Source: Ramlibacter terrae (lineage in GTDB: Bacteria; Pseudomonadota; Gammaproteobacteria; Burkholderiales; Burkholderiaceae_C). From it: 64,000 bases of DNA. This document shows positions 20,997 to 30,365 of this stretch, in pieces; the stretch's first letter is position 1, and the number at the start of each line of letters is the position of its first letter. The stretch lies in the NCBI GenBank assembly GCA_013127575.1, contig CP053418.1, positions 1,798,001 through 1,862,000 of the forward strand, written 5' to 3'. The notes beneath the pieces are model-generated. The model saw only the letters and a program-made list of their open reading frames with translations. It had not been told where the DNA came from and ran no database searches. The position numbers were made by a program, and so were the translations under genes.

Positions 20997-22149
20997 GCGG
21001 GGCTCACGGTGGCGGCCGCCGGAACGTGCCGCAGCCATTCCACGACCGGCTGCATCTTGGCGTGCCACGTCAGGTTGCGCTCGGCATGGGCGCGCATCGT
21101 CCGGGGATAGTCGGGGTCGCTCTCGCCAAGCCGGTCGAGGAAGCCGGCAAGCGCTTCGATGTCCAGCGCGTCGTCGGTGGCCGGCGCCTGGAAAACGAAG
21201 GGCAGGGTGCCCGGGAAGTCCCGGTCCGGGTAGCCGATGGCGAAGGGCAACCCGCGCGCGCAGAACTCGCGCGACTTCAGGTTCGAGGTGTCCACCTGCA
21301 GCCGGTGCATGCCGATGCTCGAGATGCCGACATGGCAGCGGGCCACGATCTCCTCGAGCTCCTGCCCCCGCCGCGGACCCCAGAACCGCACGCGCTCCGC
21401 GAGGCCTGTGGCAAGGGCCTGCTCGCGCAGCTTGCCGAGTTCGGCGCCCGACCCCACGACGTCGAAAAAGATGTCGCGGGTGCCGCCGCGCGCGTAGTAG
21501 TCCGCCATGCCGGCGATCACCCGGTCATAGCCGTGCCAGAAGGAGAGGTTCGCCACGCCCAGCAGGCGCAGCCCCTCGGCCGAGGGGGCGCGCGGCAGCA
21601 CGCGCAGCGCCTGCACGTCGACGCCGTTGTCGGTACGGATCGTCGGCACGCCGAAGATGCGGTCCTCCCGGGAGAAGGTGACGATCCGGTCGACCAGCCC
21701 GGCCAGCGCGCCGCGGCAGGCGCGGTCGACCCGCGCCAGGACTTTCTCGCGCAGCGACACGGTTTCGGTGTGGTACGGATAGCTGGGAAGCTCGACGACG
21801 ATCGCCAGCGCGGGGTTGGCCCGGCGCAGGCGGCGCAGCATCCAGAGGAACCGGGGCGAACTGCCCCGGTAGCGCACGTACAGGAAATCCAGCGGGCCGG
21901 CGAGCCGCGCGACGCCGAAGTAGAAGAACAGGTAGTAGGTCAACCGCCGCCACACCGGCCCGGCGCCGAAGCTTTTCACGCCCTTCCCGTTGCAGGCGAT
22001 GGCGCCGGATGCGATGTGGAACAGGTCCATGCGGACGCCGCTGCGCACCAGCGCCGCCACCTGCGCGCGGATCTTGTCGGCCACGCCTGCCAGGTGCGGC
22101 TGGTCGAGATCGAGCCGGACCACATAGGCCCCCGCAGCGCACGCGTCAT
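20987..22149 (-). CDS. Family 4-like glycosyltransferase
   Basis: About 387 residues, open except for one break near 22130 in a run of G residues. GT-B-like: LDFLYVRYRGSSPRFLWMLRR near residue 80, RIVTFSREDRIFGVPTIRTD near 145, GLRLLGVANLSFWHGYDRVI near 180 starting the donor domain, FDVVGSGAELGKL and a GISSIGMHRLQVDTSNLKSR acidic/serine region near 285. The start at 22149 overlaps the ABC transporter stop (ATGA, 22146-22149). An in-frame start at 22123 also exists, but it removes the first strand. Confidence 0.8.
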
Positions 22150-23941
22150 GACACGGGCTGCGCCTGCGCCGGGGCTTGTGCGCGCTTCGCCATGAGCTCG
22201 CCGTACGTGGACAGCCGCTGGACCCGCCCGCGCTCGAGATGGACGATGCGGTCGCAGCGTTTCATGGTGGTCAGCCGGTGCGCGATCATGATGACCGTCG
22301 TCTCTCGGGCAACCTCGATCAGCGCGTCCATCAGGCGCGCTTCCGTGTCGTCGTCGAGCGCGCTGGTCGCTTCGTCGAGCACCAGCACGTCGGCCTGCTT
22401 GTAGAGGGCGCGCGCGATGCCGATGCGCTGCCGCTGCCCGCCCGAAAGCCGGGCGCCGCGTTCGCCGACCACCGTGGCATAGCCGTCGGGAAGGCCCCGG
22501 ATGTGTTCGTGGATCTGCGCCGTGGCCGCGGCCCGCTGGAGCCGCGCCTGGTCGATCTTCGCCGGCGGCAGGCCGAACGCGATGTTCTCCGCGATCGTCG
22601 CGTCGCTCAGGTAGATGGACTGGGGGACGTGCGCGATGTGGCGCTGCCACGAGGCCGCATTGGCGGGCGTGATCTCGTGGCCATCGACCGTGAACCTGCC
22701 CGCGGTCGGCGACAGCAGGCCCATCAGCAGGTCGACGAGCGTGCTCTTGCCGCTGCCGGTGGGACCGACAATCCCGACCTTTTCGCCGCGGCGGATGTGC
22801 AGGTGGACGCCTTCGAGCACGCGGGCGGCGGGCGCGCTGCCGCCGTAGTGGAAGCCGACGTCCTCGAGCCGGATCTCGTCGCGGAACGCGATGCCGGGCC
22901 CTTCGACGGCGGGCTGCGGCTCGAACTCCAGCAGGTCGAGCACGTTGTCGACCGACGCCTGGCTGCCGAGCGCGGAGCTCCAGCCGTTGTAGATCTGTTG
23001 CACCAGCGGCATCAGCTTCTGCGCGCCGACCGCGAGTGCGCCCGGGACCGGCAGCAGCGTGCCGAAGTCGCGGCCGCTCTTGCCGTAGTACACGGCGAAA
23101 GCCGACAGCAGCAGCAGCCCGAGCGCTTCGATCGCCAGCCGGGGAAGGCGCTGTAGAACTGCGTGCTGGCCTGCGCGCGCCGGAATCTTTCCTCGATGCG
23201 CTCGAAGCGGCGCGCATAGATGGCGTGCGCGCGATCGAGGATGACGTCGCGGATGCCGCCGAGTCCTTCCTGCATGGCCTGGATGCGCTGGTCGTTCGCC
23301 CGCGCGACCACGGCGCCGTCCTCGCGCAACCGGCGCCGCACCGCGATGGCGATCAGGAAGTAGCTCCCGCCGAAGATCCCCGCCCCGCCCACCGCCACCC
23401 GGGGCTCGATCGCCACCAGCGTCGCCACGATGCCCGGGCCGAGGACGATGGCCGTGATGCTGGTGAGCAGCGGCAGCACGTAGCCGCCGATCAGGCGCTG
23501 CACCTTGTTCATCGAGCCGATGATTTCGCTGGTGTTGCGGCCCGGGTGGAAGGCGTACGGGCGCTGCAGGGTCCTGGCATAGAGCGTGGAGCCCACCTCC
23601 GCACCCATGCCGTTGGCGAACCGGATGCTGGCCCACAGGAGCGTGAGCCGCACGCCGGCGGCGAGCACGATCAGCGCCCCGAACAACACGCTGACGGCGA
23701 CCGGCAGGTCGGCGGGCAGCGTCCCGGTGCGCGCCATCAGCGCAGCCACCATCGGAACCGCCGCGGCCCTTTCCGGGTTGGCCAGCACCGTGATGAAGGG
23801 GACGACGGCGCCCAGCGAAAGCAGTTCGGCGAGCGCCCCCAGCAGCATCAGCGCGAGCAGGATGGCGAGCTGGCGCTTGCGCCGCCGGCCGACGTGCCTC
23901 GAAAGACGCGCGAGGGTTTCGCGCATGCGCCCGGCCATCAT
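22146..23941 (-). CDS. ABC-type lipid-linked oligosaccharide flippase (PglK/MsbA-like)
   Basis: Half-transporter of about 598 residues with an N-terminal membrane domain of about six helices and a C-terminal ATPase domain. Walker A GPTGSGKST is near residue 400, the Q-loop is in IAHVPQSIYLSD, the signature LSGGQRQR is near 505, Walker B is VLVLDEATSALDD and the switch His is in IMIAHRL. One break near 23155 falls at the end of the membrane domain. In a cluster with no visible Wzx-type flippase, this protein is the best candidate to flip the lipid-linked unit, as PglK does in Campylobacter N-glycosylation. It lies 28 bp downstream of the nucleotide-sugar dehydrogenase stop. Confidence 0.88.
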
Positions 23942-23969
23942 GGAGCGGGAGCGTGAACCTGCCGCGCCC

Positions 23970-25268
23970 TCACAGCCGGCCGTCCGCGGCGCCGGCCGGA
24001 AGGATGCCCTTCACGTCGAACAGCACGGCGTCCTTCTGCGCGAAGGCGCGGATCCCGGCGGCGCCGAGCTCGATGAACTCGCGGTGCCCCACGGCCAGCA
24101 CCACGGCGGCGTAGGCGCCCGCCGCGGGGGCTTCGCGCAGGCAGGCCAGCCCGTGTTCGTGTTCCGCCTCATCGACGTCGACCCACGGGTCGTACACGTC
24201 GACTTGGGTGTTGTACTGGCGCAGGGTCCGCACGATGTCGACCACCTTGGTGTTCCGGACGTCGGGACAGTTTTCCTTGAAGGTCAGGCCGAGCACGAGC
24301 ACCTTGCTGTCCAGGACCGGAATCGCCTTGCGCAGCATCAGCTTGATGGTCTCGTCGGCTACGTGCTTGGCCATGTTGTCGTTGATCCGGCGCCCCGCGA
24401 GGATCACCTCGGGGTGGTAGCCCACCTCCTGCGCCTTGTGCGTCAGGTAGTACGGGTCGACACCGATGCAATGGCCGCCCACCAGCCCGGGCCGGAACGG
24501 CAGGAAGTTCCATTTCGTGCCCGCGGCCTCGAGCACGTCCAGCGTGTCGATGCCGAGGCGCCCGAAGATCAGGCTCAGCTCGTTCATCAGCGCGATGTTC
24601 AGGTCCCGCTGCGTGTTCTCGATGACCTTGGCGGCTTCGGCCACCTTGATGCTGCTCGCCTTGTGCGTGCCGGCCTTGATGATCTGGCCGTAGAGGGCGT
24701 TGACGCCCTCGGCGACCTCCGGCGTACTCCCGCTCGTCACCTTCTTGATCGACGGCAGCCGGTGCTCCTTGTCGCCCGGATTGATCCGCTCGGGGCTGTA
24801 GCCGCAGAAGAAGTCGGTGTTGAAGGCGAGGCCGCTGAACTGCTCCAGCACCGGCACGCAGATCTCTTCGGTCGCGCCGGGATAGACCGTGGATTCATAG
24901 ACCACCACGTCGCCCTTCTTCAAGGCGCGGCCCACCGTTTCGCTGGCCTTCACCAGCGGCGTCATGTCCGGCCGCTTGGCACGGTCCACGGGCGTCGGGA
25001 CGGTCAGGATGAAGATGCGCGCGGCCTTCAGGTCGGCGGGCTCGCAGCTGTACCGGAGCAGGCTGGCTTCGCCCAGTTCGGCGGCGCTGCATTCGAGGGT
25101 GTGGTCGCGACCGGCCTGCAGTTCGCGGACGCGGTCCGGATCGATGTCGAAGCCGATCACCGGACGGACCTTGCCGAATTCCACCGCCAGCGGCAGCCCG
25201 ACGTAGCCGAGCCCGATCACGGCGATCGTGCGGTCGCTCCAGTCCATGTGCCCGTCCCGTTCCGTCAT
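23970..25268 (-). CDS. Nucleotide-sugar dehydrogenase (TviB/WbpO-like)
   Basis: Uninterrupted, 432 residues. Converts a UDP-N-acetylhexosamine or UDP-hexose to the uronic acid with two NAD+ in the cytoplasm, feeding acidic sugar to the polymer. The NAD loop is AVIGLGYVGLPLA near residue 17. The signature FFCGYSPERINPGDKEH near residue 155 is typical of the TviB/WbpO branch. The catalytic Cys is in GLVGGHCIGVDPYY near residue 265, and a C-terminal KVLVLGLTFKENCPDVRNTK completes the UDP-binding domain. ATG 25268 overlaps the stop of the regulator gene (ATGA); MDWSDR eight codons on is an alternative start. The exact sugar, GalNAc or GlcNAc, cannot be decided by eye. Confidence 0.93.
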   Translation of the reverse strand: MTERDGHMDWSDRTIAVIGLGYVGLPLAVEFGKVRPVIGFDIDPDRVRELQAGRDHTLECSAAELGEASLLRYSCEPADLKAARIFILTVPTPVDRAKRPDMTPLVKASETVGRALKKGDVVVYESTVYPGATEEICVPVLEQFSGLAFNTDFFCGYSPERINPGDKEHRLPSIKKVTSGSTPEVAEGVNALYGQIIKAGTHKASSIKVAEAAKVIENTQRDLNIALMNELSLIFGRLGIDTLDVLEAAGTKWNFLPFRPGLVGGHCIGVDPYYLTHKAQEVGYHPEVILAGRRINDNMAKHVADETIKLMLRKAIPVLDSKVLVLGLTFKENCPDVRNTKVVDIVRTLRQYNTQVDVYDPWVDVDEAEHEHGLACLREAPAAGAYAAVVLAVGHREFIELGAAGIRAFAQKDAVLFDVKGILPAGAADGRL

Positions 25269-25644
25269 CTCGTGCTATGCCTGTAATCGTGGTCGGAGCC
25301 CATCGCCGTCGCGGCCACCTCCGCCTCCAGCGCCGCGATCTCCGCCCTCAGCGCCTCGTATTCCGCCATCTTCCGGGTCAGGAACCTGCTGGTCATGCCA
25401 GCCTTCTGTGATACGCCGGCGGGCGTCAGCAGGTACGCATACCGCAGCCGGTGCTTCGACTCCGCGAAGTTGCCCAGCTTGATCAAGCCCTTCTCGATCA
25501 GCGCCTTCAGGCAGTAGTGCAGCTTGCCGTTGCTCACGCCCACCTTGTCGGCCAGCTCGCGCTGCGACAGGTCCGGGTGGTCCTGCAGGAGCTTCAGCAC
25601 CCGGAAATGCAGGTCTTCCAGTCCTGGGGTTGTTTGCTGGCCAT
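25265..25644 (-). CDS. EPS-associated MarR-family transcriptional regulator
   Basis: About 126 residues. A winged-helix HTH spans LEDLHFRVLKLLQDHPDLSQRELADKVGVSNGKL (read in two parts) and HYCLKALIEKGLIKLGNF. The C-terminal half (RYAYLLTPAGVSQKAGMTSRFL, then a Glu/Ala coiled-coil) matches the small MarR-type regulators tied to exopolysaccharide loci. One break near 25628 falls in a run of four C. The ORF starting at 25600 is the truncated reading. It is first in the operon and directly coupled to the nucleotide-sugar dehydrogenase, so it probably controls this cluster. Confidence 0.88.
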
Positions 25645-25682
25645 GGCGTCCGTCTCGAAGGCGGGCGCTTTGCGCCTCTACC

Positions 25683-25726
25683 GTTCAAGTCTGAGCGAAT
25701 GTAGCAGCTTGAAACGACCGGGGCAA
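25683..25726 (-). promoter_or_regulatory. Candidate promoter and operator of the EPS regulator
   Basis: Upstream of the regulator, an imperfect inverted repeat has arms GTTCAAG (25683-25689) and CTTGAAAC (25708-25715), with the centre near 25699. On the - strand a TTGCCC (25726-25721) and a TACATT (25703-25698) are separated by 17 bp, a plausible sigma-70-type -35/-10 pair. The repeat straddles the -10 element, as expected for autoregulation by a MarR-type protein. Seen by eye only. Confidence 0.5.
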
Positions 25727-25751
25727 ACGAAAGCTTGCCGCGCGCCGACAA

Positions 25752-26759
25752 CTAGTTCACGCGGTAGTGGGCGCGGTACCAGTCGTAGAAGCGCTGCACG
25801 CCGACTTCCACCGGGGTGTCCGGCTTGAACCCCACCCACTCGTGCAGCTCCGACGTGTCCGCGCTCGTCGCCGGCACGTCGCCGGGTTGCATGGGCAGGA
25901 AGTTCTTCTTCGCTTCGCGGCCGATCGCCTTCTCCGGGCGCCGATGTAGTCCATCAGCGGAGTGGGGCGGTTGTTGCCGATGTTGAAGACGCGGTAGGGC
26001 GCGTTGCTGGTCGCGGGATCGGGGTTCGAGGCATCGAACGCTTCGGAGGCGGTGGCCGGCTTGTCCAGCACGCGGATCACGCCCTCGACGATGTCGTCGA
26101 CATAGGTGAAGTCGCGCACCATCCGGCCGTTGTTGAACACGTCGATCGCCTTGCCTTCCGGATCGCCTTGGTGAAGAGGAACAGTGCCATGTCCGGCCGG
26201 CCCCGTGGTCCGTACACGGTGAAGAAGCGCAGGCCCGTGGACGGTATCCGGAACAGGTGGCTGTACGTGTGCGCCATCAGCTCGTTGGCCTTCTTGGTGG
26301 CCGCATACAGGCTGACCGGATGGTCGATGTTCTGGTGCTCGGAGAACGGCATCGCCGTGTTGCCGCCGTACACACTGGAGCTGCTGGCATACGCCGGTGC
26401 TCCACGCCGCCGTGGCGGCAGCCTTCCAGGATGTTCATGAAGCCCCGGAGGTTGGCGTCGATGTAGGCGTGCGGGTTGGTGAGCGAGTAGCGCACGCCGG
26501 CCTGCGCGGCCGGGTGGATCACCCGCTGCGGCTTCTCGGCACGGAACAGGGCGGCCATGCCGTCACGGTCTTCCACGCTCAGCCGGTGCAGCTTGAAGCC
26601 GGGGAGCTGCTCGAGGCGCGCCAGCCGCGCGAGCTTCAGGTTGACGTCGTAGTAGTCGTTCAGGTTATCGACGCCGACCACCTCGTCGCCGCGCGCCAGC
26701 AGGCGCAGGGCGGTGTGCATGCCGATGAAGCCGGCGGCTCCGGTGAGCAGGATTTTCAT
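25752..26759 (-). CDS. NAD-dependent epimerase, UDP-glucuronate 4-epimerase-like
   Basis: About 335 residues. The loop [20 protein letters not shown] starts the Rossmann fold. [18 protein letters not shown] is the signature of the UDP-glucuronate/UDP-galacturonate epimerase group, followed by [20 protein letters not shown], the catalytic YAATKKANE and [14 protein letters not shown]. Breaks lie near 26395, 26155 and 25940. It would convert UDP-GlcA to UDP-GalA and fits with the dehydrogenase at 23970. It is 107 bp upstream of the regulator gene on the same strand and may belong to a separate transcript. Confidence 0.88.
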
Positions 26760-26790
26760 GGCGCGAATTGGAACATACGCGCGGCGGAGA

Positions 26791-26818
26791 TGGATTGCGG
26801 CTCAAGGCCGCAATGACA
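26791..26818. repeat. REP-like palindrome, family 2, copy 1
   Basis: A 28-bp imperfect palindrome. Read on the - strand it begins TGTCATTGCGGCCTTG and ends AGCCGCAATCCA. It matches, with few substitutions, the element at 63462-63489. It overlaps the 3' end of the acyltransferase gene and supplies its last codons and TGA stop (26802-26804). Confidence 0.75.
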
Positions 26819-28719
26819 GGGCCTGGGCGAGCTTCGGGCCAATCAGCTGCTCGCCGCAGACGCTCAGGTGGTCCTTGTCGCGGTAGAGCAGGCAATCCCC
26901 CTGCAGCAGCGCGTCGCCGGTGAAATGACGCTTCCCAGCATCGGCACATACCGATCGCCCGCGATCCGCGCCTCGACGGCCGGAACGCCGCCACCACCTG
27001 CGGCGAGAACCCGGTGCCCCGCTTCAGCGCCCGGTGGTCGCGCATGTCGCGGCGCGGCTCCGGGAAAGGCCCGAGCCACGTCACCTTCACGGCGCCGCCC
27101 CGGCCGATGCGGTCGAGGTAGGCCCGCACGCCGGCAATGCCTTTTTCGTCCACGGAGAACTTCGCGTTTTTCGCGAACGCGTGGTCCTTGTCGGGTGCGC
27201 CTTGTTCGTCCAGCACCGGTACGAGCCGGACTGGTGGTAGACCACCCGGTCGATGGCGCCGGCGTTCGCGGCGGCGAAAGCCTCGAACTCCCGGTAGTGG
27301 CAGTCCTTCGCCGGCCCATAGGGATGGCATCCTGCCTGCGAGAAGCCGACGATCACCGGCGCCGCCTGCACCCGCGCCAGCGCGTTGTAGATGTTCATGG
27401 CATGCGAGTCGCCCAGCACCACCAGCGCCTTCGCGCCGTTCGCGGTGCAGCGGCGGAACCGCTCCTGCGCCTGCGCCGTCACGTGCGGCGACCAGAAGCG
27501 GCAGCCGCCGTCGTCGACCATGTCGCCGTACATGGTGCCGGCAGTGGTCTTCTTGACCAGCATGTACAGCTGCAGGTCGGGGCCGGAGAGGCGGCTTTCG
27601 TACAGCGCCTCGAAGCCGCGTGTCTTGATGCCGGCCACGCCGACCAGCACGAAAGCGGCCATGCCGACGGCGGCGGCGACCAGCACCTGGTTCTCCTTCC
27701 ACACGCCCCGCCGGCGGAACGGCTGTTCGACCCAGCGCCAGCTTGCATAGCCCAGCACCCGGGGCGGCCGGGCACAGGCCGCCGGCCACCGCCAGCGGCA
27801 CGCCCGCGTCGGCCCGCACGCGCGCAAAGGCCAGCAAAGGCTGGTGCCACAGGTAGGCGCTGTAGCTCACCAGCCCGATCCCGACGAGCGCCCGCGAACC
27901 CAGCACGCGGCCGACCCCGGTTTCCGGCGTGGCCGCCGGGATCAACAGTGCCGCGCCCAACGTGGGCGCCAGTGCGTGGACGCCGGGGAAGGGCGTCGCC
28001 GCGTCGAAGAAGACGATCGCACCCCCGACCAGCAACGCGCCGGCGGCGGCAAGCACCTCGCGGACCGGCCGTTGCAGTTCCGCCGGCCGCCACGCTGCCA
28101 GGCAAGCGCCCACCAGCAACTCCCGGGCGCGCGCCGGCAACAGGAAGAAGGACGCGCGCGGCGCCCCGTGCGCACCCCACACCCCCAGCGCGAAGCTGGC
28201 CGGCCCACGCCGGCGAGCAGCAGCGCCACCTGCCGCTCCGAGCGGCAGCGCCGCAGCAGCACCAGCAGCAGCAACGGGAACAGGATGTAGTACTGCTCCT
28301 CCACCGCCAGGCTCCACGTATGGAGCAGCGGCTGCAGTTCGGCGTCGGTGTCGAAGTAGCCGCCTTCGCGCCAGAAGTAGATGTTGGCGGGGAACAGCGC
28401 GACGGCGGCCAGGCTCTTGGCGTAGTCCACCATCTCGCGCGGCGTCAGCACCGCGAGGGCGGCGATGGTGCTGGCGAGCAGCACGGCGAACAGCGCCGGC
28501 AGGATCCGCCGCACGCGGCGGTCGTAGAAAGCCTTGATGCTGAATTCGCCGCGCCGGAAGTCGTCCAGCAGGATGGTCGTGATCAGGTAGCCGCTGATCA
28601 CCGGGGAAGACGTCCACGCCGACGTAGCCGCCCGAAAACCGCTGGAATCCCGCATGGAAGGCCATGACGGCCAGCACCGCGATTGCGCGCAGGCCGTCGA
28701 TTTCTTTTCTGTACTTCAT
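26802..28719 (-). CDS. OafA/YrhL-type acyltransferase fused to an SGNH domain (copy 2)
   Basis: About 639 residues with the same architecture as the gene at 7362-9324. N-terminal YRKEIDGLRAIAVLAVMAFH and GGYVGVDV, ISGYLITTILLDDF, SYSAYLWHQPLLAF near residue 305, then an SGNH domain with VVLGDSHAMNIYNAL (catalytic Ser) and a C-terminal DKDHLSVCGEQL (Asp-x-His). Predicted to acetylate polysaccharide at the inner membrane. There are about six frame breaks, near 28615, 28200, 27770, 27230, 26985 and 26910. The last residues, LSLRP, and the stop come from a REP-like repeat. Divergent from the DUF1800 gene across 84 bp. Confidence 0.9.
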
Positions 28720-28803
28720 CGAAGACGGCGGGTTTCTTTACACGGCGGATGGGCTGGGGCTGCATTCTTCCATGCGTCCCGTCCGGAACATAATTCGCCA
28801 GCC

Positions 28804-30351
28804 ATGCTCACCCGACGCCAACTCCTCGTCCACGGCGGCGCCGCACTCTGTGCCGGCGTCGGCGGGCTCGCGCACGCGCAGCCGAAGGCGGCGCCGGAAG
28901 CCGCCGCCGCCCACCTGCTCAATCGCCGGGCTACGGCCCTCGGCCCGGGCAACTGCGGGAAGTGGCCCGCGATCCCGAGGCGTGGCTCGAGGCCCAGTTG
29001 CGCCCTTCCCAGATCGCGCTGCCCGCCTCGTTGCGGCAGAAGCTCGACGAGTCGCCCTTCATCGGCGTCGATCCGCTCGACCCCGTGCGGAAGTTCGTCG
29101 CGCTCAACGCAGCCATCCGCGAGGAGACCAAGGAGGCCTCCGGCATGGCCGGCGGCCGCGAGACGCCGGAGCTGGTCGCCGCCAAGAGGGCGTTGACCGA
29201 CCACCGGCTGGCCTACCGGTGCCGGCCGCACGCTCGCGCATCCACCGCGCGCTCGAAAGCCCGGCGCAGCTGCACGAGGCGATGGTCGACTTCTGGTTCA
29301 ACCACTTCAACGTCTCGCAGGACAAGGGCTGGTGCCGCGTCCTCACGGGCCACTACGAGCACTACGCGATCCGGCCTTATGCGCTGGGCCGTTTCCGCGA
29401 CCTGCTCGGCGCCACCGCGCAGCACCCGGCGATGCTGTACTACCCGGACAACTGGACCAGCGTCGGCGTGCCGCGCGGCCGGCAGCAGGGGCTGAACGAG
29501 AACTACGCCCGCGAGCTGATGGAGCTGCACACACTGGGCGTCGACGGCGGCTACAGCCAGAAGGACGTGACGGAGCTGGCGCGCATGCTCACCGGCTGGA
29601 CGCTGGCGCCGCTGCGCCAGCCCAGCACGCCCGGCGGGCCGCCCGGCGATCCGCGGCGGATCCCGGGCTTCTGGTTCGATCGCGCCCGGCACGATCCGAA
29701 CGAGAAGCAGTGGCTGGGCCGGCGCGTGCCGCCCGGCGGGCAGGACGAGGGCGAGCAGGCGCTCGACGCGCTGGCGGCGCATCCGGCCACGGCGCGGTAC
29801 GTCTGCTTCAAGCTCGCGCAGTACTTCATCGCCGATGCGCCCGACGCCGCGCTGGTGCAACGCACGGCCAAGGTGTTCCTCGCCGAGGACGGCCAGGTCG
29901 TGCCGGTGCTGCGGGCCCTGTTCAGGGAGCCGGCATTCTGGTCGCCCCCGGCGGCGAGGGCCTGTTCAAGACGCCGATGCACTACAGCTTCTCGGTGCTG
30001 CGGGCCATCGGCTCGTCGCCGGACGACGTGAGCCGGCTGCTCGCGCACCTCACGCGCGAAGGCATGCCGCTGTACCGCTGCGGAACGCCCGACGGCTACA
30101 AGACCACCGAAGCGGCCTGGCTGAATCCGGCCGCGATGCAGCGGCGCATCGAATTCGCGCTGCGCGTCGCGCGCGGCAACCTCGACCCGTCGGACGCCGA
30201 ACCGCCGCTGCCGCGGCTGGAGGAGCTGATGGCCAACCTCGGCGGCCCGCTGGTCACGCCCCGGACGCGCGAACTCGCGCTGCAGAACAAGGCCGACGCG
30301 CCGCTGGCCGTCTCGCTGGTGCTGGCCGGCCCCGGCATGATGCGCCGCTGA
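28804..30351 (+). CDS. DUF1800 family exported protein
   Basis: About 515 residues. The N-terminus MLTRRQLLVHGGAALCAGVG, followed by AHAQ, looks like a twin-arginine signal (Thr-Arg-Arg-x-Leu-Leu) with a cleavage site after Ala-His-Ala. Conserved DUF1800 stretches are MVDFWFNHFNVSQDKGW near residue 170, NENYARELMELHTLGVDGGY near 235, VTELARMLTGWTL near 258 and LKTPMHYSF-type LFKTPMHYSFSVLRAIG near 395. Biochemical function is unknown; it is almost always paired with DUF1501, which here starts 14 bp downstream. Breaks lie near 28935, 29220 and 29945. Confidence 0.88.
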
Positions 30352-30365
30352 GGCAAGGAACGAAG

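Noticed and set aside
21026..22195. 389-residue + strand open frame opposite the GT4 gene
   Set aside because: It mirrors the codon positions of the real - strand glycosyltransferase and has a His/Gln/Arg-rich composition typical of GC-rich antisense frames.
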